Shown: piece by piece, positions 35,224 through 39,371 of the stretch | Position numbering within the stretch: position 1 is the first letter of the stretch | Layout: each line of letters begins with the position of its first letter | DNA from: Flavobacteriales bacterium | GTDB taxonomy: Bacteria; Bacteroidota; Bacteroidia; Flavobacteriales_D; Sanyastnellaceae | NCBI GenBank assembly: GCA_028823145.1 | Contig: JAPKCA010000009.1 | Location: 1 to 39,371, forward strand | DNA: 39,371 bases | Reading direction: 5' to 3' | The notes under the pieces: model-generated | Databases searched by the model: none | What the model saw: the letters and a program-made list of their open reading frames with translations, nothing else | Told to the model about the DNA's origin: nothing | Made by a program: the position numbers and the translations under genes

Positions 35224-35916
35224 ATGAAATTTTGGGGAAAGGGGAGCACGGTGCTTTTGGTTGGTGCGTTGATTTCATGGGGTGTTTTTGGTTGCCAAGT
35301 TTGGTGGAATTTGAAAAGCTCATCTCGTATTGTGGGAAATACAGATGAAAGTCAATTGGCCACATTTTTTGAATTCCTGTCAAGTTTTCCTGTTCCACTG
35401 GATTTGGTAAACCCTTCATCCGGCGGGAGTCAAACGGTGAATGAAACATCGTATTTCCCATCGAGAAAGCAGCGTAGAAAAACAACGTCAGTTGTCCAAA
35501 AAAGGTGGTACAATCTGAATTCAGTTGACAGTATTTTTTTGGAATCTTTGCCCAGGATTGGCCCTGTTCTTGCAGGAAGAATTTGCCGTTTCAGAAAGGC
35601 TTTGGGAGGATTCCATTCAGCTGATCAATTGCAAGAAGTTTGGGGGATATACCCGGATCAATTGGAATCCATTTCAGCTTGGTTTTATGTCCATGCGGGT
35701 GACGTTAAGTTGGTGTGTGTGAATACAGATTCTTGGCATACGATGATGCGACATCCGTACATCCGGGCAGAAGGTGCGCGCCTCATTGAGAGGTTTCGAA
35801 AGCATCACCCATTGGTGAATCTGTCGGACCTTCAGGGTGCGATTCTTGTGAATGACAGCCTGTTTCGGAAGTGGGAGCCCTACCTTCGAATTTGCGATGA
35901 TGAAAAACACGGTTGA
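35224..35916 (+). CDS. Membrane-anchored helix-hairpin-helix protein (ComEA-like)
   Basis: The 230-residue protein begins with one membrane span (STVLLVGALISWGVFGC). A low-complexity polar region of about 70 residues follows. Then come two helix-hairpin-helix units: LNSVDSIFLESLPRIGPVLAGRICRF with ALGGFHSADQLQEVWGI, and NTDSWHTMMRHPYIRAEGARLIERF with NLSDLQG. HhH units bind DNA non-specifically, and in ComEA they capture incoming DNA during transformation. Here the role is unknown; a periplasmic DNA-binding function is plausible from the topology. A cysteine sits at the end of the span (FGC), but the lipobox is weak. The 3' end overlaps apt by 20 bases. Confidence 0.82.
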   Translation: MKFWGKGSTVLLVGALISWGVFGCQVWWNLKSSSRIVGNTDESQLATFFEFLSSFPVPLDLVNPSSGGSQTVNETSYFPSRKQRRKTTSVVQKRWYNLNSVDSIFLESLPRIGPVLAGRICRFRKALGGFHSADQLQEVWGIYPDQLESISAWFYVHAGDVKLVCVNTDSWHTMMRHPYIRAEGARLIERFRKHHPLVNLSDLQGAILVNDSLFRKWEPYLRICDDEKHG

Positions 35917-36469
35917 CCCAGAACAAAGCGCAGAGGCATCCACTGTGGAGTCCCATGATTTTGCTGCATCGGTGAAGTCCATTCCAGACTTCCCTATTCC
36001 GGGCGTCGTTTTTCGCGACTTGTCTCCTCTTTGGCAAGACGCCGAGATGTCAAAATTGGCCATCGCGCAGATGGCTCACGATGTGGTTCTGTCAACTGGT
36101 AAGCCTGATGTCGTGGTGGGAATTGAAAGCCGAGGGTTTATCTATGGGATGGCCTTGGCGCTGCATTGGGATATCCCCTTTGTTCCATTCCGGAAGCCAG
36201 GGAAATTACCGGGACTTCTTTTAAGGGAGTCATTTCAATTGGAGTATGGCTCCGCGGAATTGGAGTGCCAAGTAGGGGCAATCGATCCAGGTGATCGGGT
36301 ATTGGTGCATGATGATGTTATTGCCACAGGAGGGACGGCCGAGGCTGCTCAGAAATTGATTGAACAGACGGGTGCTTCTTTGGTTGGATTTTCCTTTGTT
36401 ATTGAATTGCGGGATTTAAAAGGAAGGGATCGGTTGTCGGCTCCTGTATTCTCCTTGATTACTTATTGA
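35897..36469 (+). CDS. apt: Adenine phosphoribosyltransferase
   Basis: Apt salvages adenine by converting it with PRPP to AMP. The protein of about 190 residues has SIPDFPIPGVVFRDLSPLW at the N-terminal base-binding hood, GIESRGFIYGMALA, and FRKPGKLPG. The PRPP motif is VLVHDDVIATGGTA. The start is ATG 35897 or 35900, inside the end of the HhH gene; the track start at 35852 is deeper in that gene. About 30 residues precede the conserved core, longer than in E. coli. It is followed after one base by the acyl-CoA dehydrogenase gene, so the three genes form one unit. Confidence 0.95.
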   Translation: MMKNTVDPEQSAEASTVESHDFAASVKSIPDFPIPGVVFRDLSPLWQDAEMSKLAIAQMAHDVVLSTGKPDVVVGIESRGFIYGMALALHWDIPFVPFRKPGKLPGLLLRESFQLEYGSAELECQVGAIDPGDRVLVHDDVIATGGTAEAAQKLIEQTGASLVGFSFVIELRDLKGRDRLSAPVFSLITY

Positions 36470-36470
36470 A

Positions 36471-37628
36471 ATGAATTTTACGATTAACGAAAATCAACAA
36501 GCAATTCAGGCCATGGTGCGTGATTTTGCCATTCAAAAAATCCTTCCAAAAAGAATGGAGTGGGATGAAGCACAGCATTTCCCTCGTGAGTTGTTTCATG
36601 AAATGGGCGGACTTGGATTACTCGGAATGCTGGTTCCTGAAGAATATGGCGGAGCCGGACTGGGGTATATTGAATACAAAATCGCCATTGAAGAGATTTC
36701 CAAGGTCTGTGGATCTGTAGGTCTTTCCATGGCAGCTCACAACAGCCTTTGTGTGAATCATATCCTGACCTTTGGGAATGAGGAGCAGAAAAAGAGATTC
36801 TTGCCTGCATTGGCCTCCGGAGAGCATATTGGAGCATGGGGGTTGACGGAAGCGAATACAGGGAGCGATGCCATGCGAATGCGTTGCACCGCGGAGCGAG
36901 ATGAGGAGAAAGGGGGGTGGGTCTTGAATGGAACCAAAAACTGGATTACGCACGGGATTTCAGCAGAAGTTGCGGTCGTCCTTATCAGAACTGGTGAGCT
37001 TTTGGATAGTCATGGCATTACGGCATTTGTCGTTTTACGTGATCAACCGGGATTTGCTGGTGGGAAAAAGGAGAATAAGCTGGGCATGCGGAGTTCCGAG
37101 ACGGCAGAAATGATCTTTGACCAGTGTTTTGTGCCGGATGATCAGGTGTTGGGCAATGTCGGGGAGGGGTTTATTCAGGCCATGAAAATCCTTGACGGAG
37201 GAAGAATCAGCATCGCATCAATGGCATTGGGGATTGCAAAAGGAGCGCTTAAAACAGCGCGCGACTACTCACTGGAGCGAGAACAGTTCGGGCGCCCCAT
37301 TGGACATTTTCAGGCCATTGGTTTTAAGTTGGCGGACATGCACACACGCATTGAGGCAGCAGATTTGCTGACCATTCAGGCGTGCTGTTTGAAAAATGAT
37401 GGAAAGGCCTTGACCAAGGAATCGGCCATGGCAAAATACGAAGCATCTGAGGTCTGTGTTTATGTGGCAACAGAGGGGGTTCAGATATTGGGGGGATATG
37501 GTTACACCAAAGACTTTCCAGCTGAGAAATATTACCGTGATAGCAAGCTTTGTACAATTGGTGAGGGGACGAGTGAAATCCAGAAAATTGTGATCGCTCG
37601 TGAATTGATTCAAGCTTCATCGAAATGA
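36471..37628 (+). CDS. Acyl-CoA dehydrogenase
   Basis: This FAD enzyme makes the alpha-beta double bond in acyl-CoA. The 385-residue length and motifs are normal: MLVPEEYGGAGLGYIEY, AHNSLCVNHILTFGNEEQK, GAWGLTEANTGSDAMRM, LNGTKNWITHG, the second signature QFGRPIGHFQAIGFKLADM, and EGTSEIQKIVIAREL with the probable catalytic glutamate E365. The position of that glutamate matches short/medium- and branched-chain members, but chain length preference is not certain. Electrons would pass to ETF and then menaquinone. It starts one base after the apt stop, with no promoter between. Confidence 0.95.
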   Translation: MNFTINENQQAIQAMVRDFAIQKILPKRMEWDEAQHFPRELFHEMGGLGLLGMLVPEEYGGAGLGYIEYKIAIEEISKVCGSVGLSMAAHNSLCVNHILTFGNEEQKKRFLPALASGEHIGAWGLTEANTGSDAMRMRCTAERDEEKGGWVLNGTKNWITHGISAEVAVVLIRTGELLDSHGITAFVVLRDQPGFAGGKKENKLGMRSSETAEMIFDQCFVPDDQVLGNVGEGFIQAMKILDGGRISIASMALGIAKGALKTARDYSLEREQFGRPIGHFQAIGFKLADMHTRIEAADLLTIQACCLKNDGKALTKESAMAKYEASEVCVYVATEGVQILGGYGYTKDFPAEKYYRDSKLCTIGEGTSEIQKIVIARELIQASSK

Positions 37629-37638
37629 TGAATTGAAA

Positions 37639-37669
37639 TTTGAGATTTCGGTATTTTAATGTAACTTTG
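37639..37669 (+). promoter_or_regulatory. Promoter of rpsU
   Basis: TTTG (37639-37642), a 19-base spacer and TAACTTTG (37662-37669) match the Bacteroidota consensus exactly. The transcript should start about 37676, leaving a leader of about a dozen bases before ATG 37688. Confidence 0.88.
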
Positions 37670-37687
37670 CGACCCAATTTTGAACCC

Positions 37688-37879
37688 ATGCTCTCAATTC
37701 CAGTAAAGGAAGGCGATAACATAGAACGCGCCTTGAAGCGTTTTAAAAAGAAATTTGATCGTACGAAGCGTATGCGTGAATTGCGTGCGCGCCGGGAATT
37801 CGTGAAGCCGAGTGTTCAAAATCGGGTGCAAATGAAGAAGGCCGTATACAAAAACGGTCTAAACATGAAAAACGAGTGA
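37688..37879 (+). CDS. rpsU: 30S ribosomal protein bS21
   Basis: The 63-residue protein MLSIPVKEGDNIERALKRFKKKF, with a basic tail, is bS21. In Flavobacterium it forms, with bS6 and bS18, the pocket that sequesters the anti-Shine-Dalgarno. I chose ATG 37688; the longer track ORF from 37640 runs through the promoter and adds residues absent from the family. The leader (about CCCAATTTTGAACCC) contains no Shine-Dalgarno-like GGAGG, although an unusually strong one has been described for rpsU across many Bacteroidota. It is followed by a hairpin and then xerC. Confidence 0.96.
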   Translation: MLSIPVKEGDNIERALKRFKKKFDRTKRMRELRARREFVKPSVQNRVQMKKAVYKNGLNMKNE

Positions 37880-37902
37880 GGAATTCTTTTGTTTTTTAGA
37901 TG

Positions 37903-37945
37903 AAATGGGCGAGATTGTCGAACGACTTTCGCCCATTTTGTTTTG
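37903..37945 (+). terminator. Hairpin terminator between rpsU and xerC
   Basis: AAATGGGCGA (37903-37912) and TCGCCCATTT (37929-37938) form a perfect ten-base stem, with an inner GTCG-AA-CGAC stem, followed by TGTTTTG. It probably ends most rpsU transcripts. The T-rich tail overlaps the likely xerC TTG start (37943-37945). Confidence 0.82.
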
Positions 37946-38839
37946 AACCAAGTTTCGCCACACATATCTGAGTTCCTCGATTATTTATTGAAGGAAAAGA
38001 GGGGAAGCGTGCATACACTGCGCTGCTACCGCTCGGATTTGAACCAGTTATTGCGGTTCATGGGAGAACAATACGATTGTGAAGATCTTCGGGAAATCAC
38101 CTCAGAATGGCTTCGTTCATACGTTGTTGAGATGATGCGAAATGGCAAGGCACCTCGGACCATTCATCGTAAAATCAGTGCCTATCGAACGTATGTGCGT
38201 TATGCAAAGCGCAAAGGAATCATGGGTTCAGACCCTACGGATTCTGTAGCATTGCCTAAGCTTGCGAAGCGTTTGCCGAGTGTCGTCCCTGAGCATGCGA
38301 TGATGGAGTTGTTTGAAGAGGAGGCGTTTGCAAAGGACTGGAAAGGCCGCAGGGATCGCAGTGTCATCGCACTCATGTATGAAACTGGAATTCGATTGAG
38401 CGAATTGATTGCTCTTGAGGTCACGGATTTGGTGCGAGATCAAAGTGAGCTGCGGGTTGTAGGTAAAGGGAATAAAGAACGTCGACTTCCGTTGCTCGAA
38501 GAAACTGTTTCCAGCATCGAAGATCATTTGAATACCAGGCCTTTTAAGTCCCGCTATTTGTTCACATCTGATGCAGGTCGCAGCCTTTATCCATCATTTG
38601 TATATCGAAGAGTTCATTACTACCTTTCTCTTGTGAGTTCATTGCGCAAGAGCAGCCCTCACGTTTTAAGACATTCGTTTGCTACCCACCTTTTAAGCCG
38701 GGGAGCGGAATTGACAGCAGTCAAAGACCTTTTAGGTCATGCTTCGTTGAGTTCGACCCAGGTTTACACACACCAATCGCTTGCGCGGCTGAAGGAGTTA
38801 CACCAGGACAGTCCCTTGGATGTCAGACCCAAGGATTGA
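37943..38839 (+). CDS. xerC: Tyrosine recombinase XerC/XerD family
   Basis: Xer recombinases resolve chromosome dimers at dif. The 298-residue protein has an N-terminal SAM-like core-binding domain (ISEFLDYLLKEKRGSVHTLRCYRSDL) and the catalytic domain with R151 (ETGIRLSEL), K175 (VVGKGNKER), H240 and R243 (PHVLRHSFATHLL), H266 (LLGHASLSSTQ) and the nucleophile Y275. The start is TTG 37943, since the frame has a stop at 37901-37903 and no ATG or GTG before the domain begins. Location between rpsU and hpf is conserved in Bacteroidota and argues for a housekeeping enzyme, not a mobile-element integrase. XerC versus XerD cannot be settled from one protein. Confidence 0.92.
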   Translation: MNQVSPHISEFLDYLLKEKRGSVHTLRCYRSDLNQLLRFMGEQYDCEDLREITSEWLRSYVVEMMRNGKAPRTIHRKISAYRTYVRYAKRKGIMGSDPTDSVALPKLAKRLPSVVPEHAMMELFEEEAFAKDWKGRRDRSVIALMYETGIRLSELIALEVTDLVRDQSELRVVGKGNKERRLPLLEETVSSIEDHLNTRPFKSRYLFTSDAGRSLYPSFVYRRVHYYLSLVSSLRKSSPHVLRHSFATHLLSRGAELTAVKDLLGHASLSSTQVYTHQSLARLKELHQDSPLDVRPKD

Positions 38840-38854
38840 CCACAATTCCGTTGT

Positions 38855-39160
38855 ATGATGCAAGTACAGATTCATAGCATCCATTTTGATGCAGACCAGC
38901 AGTTGTTGGATTTTGTTCAATCTAAATTGAGCAAGCTGAGCACGTTTCATGATCAAATCATGTCATGTGAAGTTTTTCTTCGAATTGAGAAAAATGATGT
39001 TCGTGAGAACAAGTTGGTGGAAGTCAAACTTCATGTGCCCGGTGCCGATTTTTTTGCCAAGCGGAGAGCATCAAGCTTTGAGGCTTCAGTGGATGAGGTT
39101 GTTGCGGCACTGAGAAGGCAGGTAAAGAAGCATAAGAAACTCCGAGATATCGCTGCGTAA
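38855..39160 (+). CDS. hpf: Ribosome hibernation promoting factor, short form (HPF/RaiA family)
   Basis: The 101-residue protein (or 100 from the second ATG at 38858) has the S30AE fold pattern: VQIHSIHFDADQQLLDFVQSKLSKLSTFHD, then VEVKLHVPGADFFAKRRASSFEASVDEVVAALRRQVKKHKKL. It binds the 30S decoding region in starved cells and blocks translation. The C-terminal dimerisation domain of long HPF is absent, so this is the short form. It lies 15 bases after xerC and is probably co-transcribed with it. Confidence 0.93.
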   Translation: MMQVQIHSIHFDADQQLLDFVQSKLSKLSTFHDQIMSCEVFLRIEKNDVRENKLVEVKLHVPGADFFAKRRASSFEASVDEVVAALRRQVKKHKKLRDIAA

Positions 39161-39182
39161 GCGGCTGGTCCGGAGGTATTTG

Positions 39183-39285
39183 TACAAGCTCATTTTTCTG
39201 TTGCGGGAAAAGATCCTCAAAGGGCTTGTAAGCACGAGATTCTTTCTTACATTTGCCGTCCTGAAAACCGGGGCGTTAGCGCCTC
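39183..39285 (+). promoter_or_regulatory. tRNA-Thr promoter with flanking inverted repeat and leader hairpin
   Basis: TTG (39226-39228), a 19-base spacer and TACATTTG (39248-39255) form a consensus promoter for the tRNA operon. TACAAGC (39183-39189) and GCTTGTA (39224-39230) are a perfect inverted repeat that overlaps the -33 element. In the leader, GGGGCG (39270-39275) and CGCCTC (39280-39285) form a six-base stem with a TTAG loop, about 20 bases before the tRNA. Confidence 0.75.
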
Positions 39286-39303
39286 TGTTCTTTGAAAAAT
39301 GAT

Positions 39304-39371
39304 GCCGATGTAGCTCAGTTGGCCAGAGCAGCTGATTTGTAATCAGCGGGTCGGGGGTTCGAATCCCTCCA
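39304..39371 (+). tRNA. tRNA-Thr (anticodon TGT), 3' end beyond the window
   Basis: The acceptor strand GCCGATG is followed by TA and a D-arm GCTC-AGTTGGCCA-GAGC. The anticodon stem GCTGA/TCAGC holds the loop TTTGTAA, giving anticodon TGT (threonine ACA). The T-arm GGGGG-TTCGAAT-CCCTC is complete. The 3' acceptor strand is cut off by the end of the window. In Bacteroidota this tRNA usually opens a tRNA cluster leading to the EF-Tu gene, which would lie just outside. Confidence 0.95.

Noticed and set aside
37943-38839. Mobile-element integrase
   Set aside because: The tyrosine recombinase sits in the conserved rpsU-xerC-hpf order, and I saw no attachment-site repeats, excision genes or cargo, even though a tRNA gene is near.
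1-39371. CRISPR arrays, insertion sequences, toxin-antitoxin pairs or phage genes
   Set aside because: No regularly spaced repeats, transposase motifs, terminal inverted repeats or typical small antitoxin-toxin pairs were seen on either strand.

Overview
This 39.4 kb window looks like core chromosome from a member of the Bacteroidota, most likely a Flavobacteriales-type marine or freshwater lineage with roughly balanced GC. The pointers are: promoters of the Bacteroidota form (TTG or TTTG, about 19-20 nt, TAnnTTTG); almost no Shine-Dalgarno sequences; a type III glutamine synthetase; a SusC-like/carboxypeptidase-regulatory TonB-dependent receptor; a secreted protein with a type IX secretion (T9SS) C-terminal sorting domain; a PorE-like OmpA protein; and the rpsU-xerC-hpf-tRNA-Thr string typical of this phylum. 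I see no phage, insertion sequence, CRISPR array or obvious transferred island. Genus-level placement is not possible from the sequence alone.

Layout: (1) 1-1309 holds the 3' end of rsmG and a convergent OmpR-type response regulator. (2) 1340-8317 is a tightly overlapping menaquinone operon in the order menI-menF-menD-menB-menA-menC-menE, followed by rdgB and accA (to 9939). (3) 9997-11709 is a lipoprotein with an OmpA-like segment and TPRs, closed by a strong terminator. (4) 11844-15615 lies on the minus strand: uvrB followed by a SpoU methyltransferase, and the rpsF-rpsR-rplI ribosomal operon. (5) 15793-22229 carries dnaX (split across two frames at an A10 tract), a TonB-dependent receptor, an Hsp15-like S4 protein, a GNAT acetyltransferase and a class I/II aminotransferase. 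(6) 22311-30364 carries a very large secreted PNGase F-related protein, glutamine synthetase III and the PorE-like protein. (7) 30361-37628 carries purM, prfA, pyrF, a possible small ORF, an AGCS symporter, a helix-hairpin-helix protein, apt and an acyl-CoA dehydrogenase. (8) 37688 to the end carries rpsU, xerC, hpf and the start of tRNA-Thr(TGT).

Functionally the window combines respiratory quinone synthesis, fatty-acid precursor supply (accA), nucleotide metabolism and clean-up (rdgB, purM, pyrF, apt), DNA replication and repair (dnaX, uvrB, xerC), translation (bS6, bS18, bL9, bS21, RF1, HPF) and envelope/T9SS biology. All three proteins reported to sequester the 16S rRNA 3' tail in this phylum (bS6, bS18, bS21) are encoded here.

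The observation most worth a second look is dnaX. Its zero frame stops immediately after a ten-A run, while a clear tau-like C-terminal domain continues in the +1 frame. This fits transcriptional slippage or programmed frameshifting of the kind known in Thermus dnaX, with a homopolymer sequencing error as the main alternative. Other points are a missing Shine-Dalgarno at rpsU, inverted repeats around the glutamine synthetase promoter, a LamG insertion inside the PNGase F-like protein, and a GTGA overlap joining the PorE-like gene to purM. No intergenic stretch exceeds about 215 bases.
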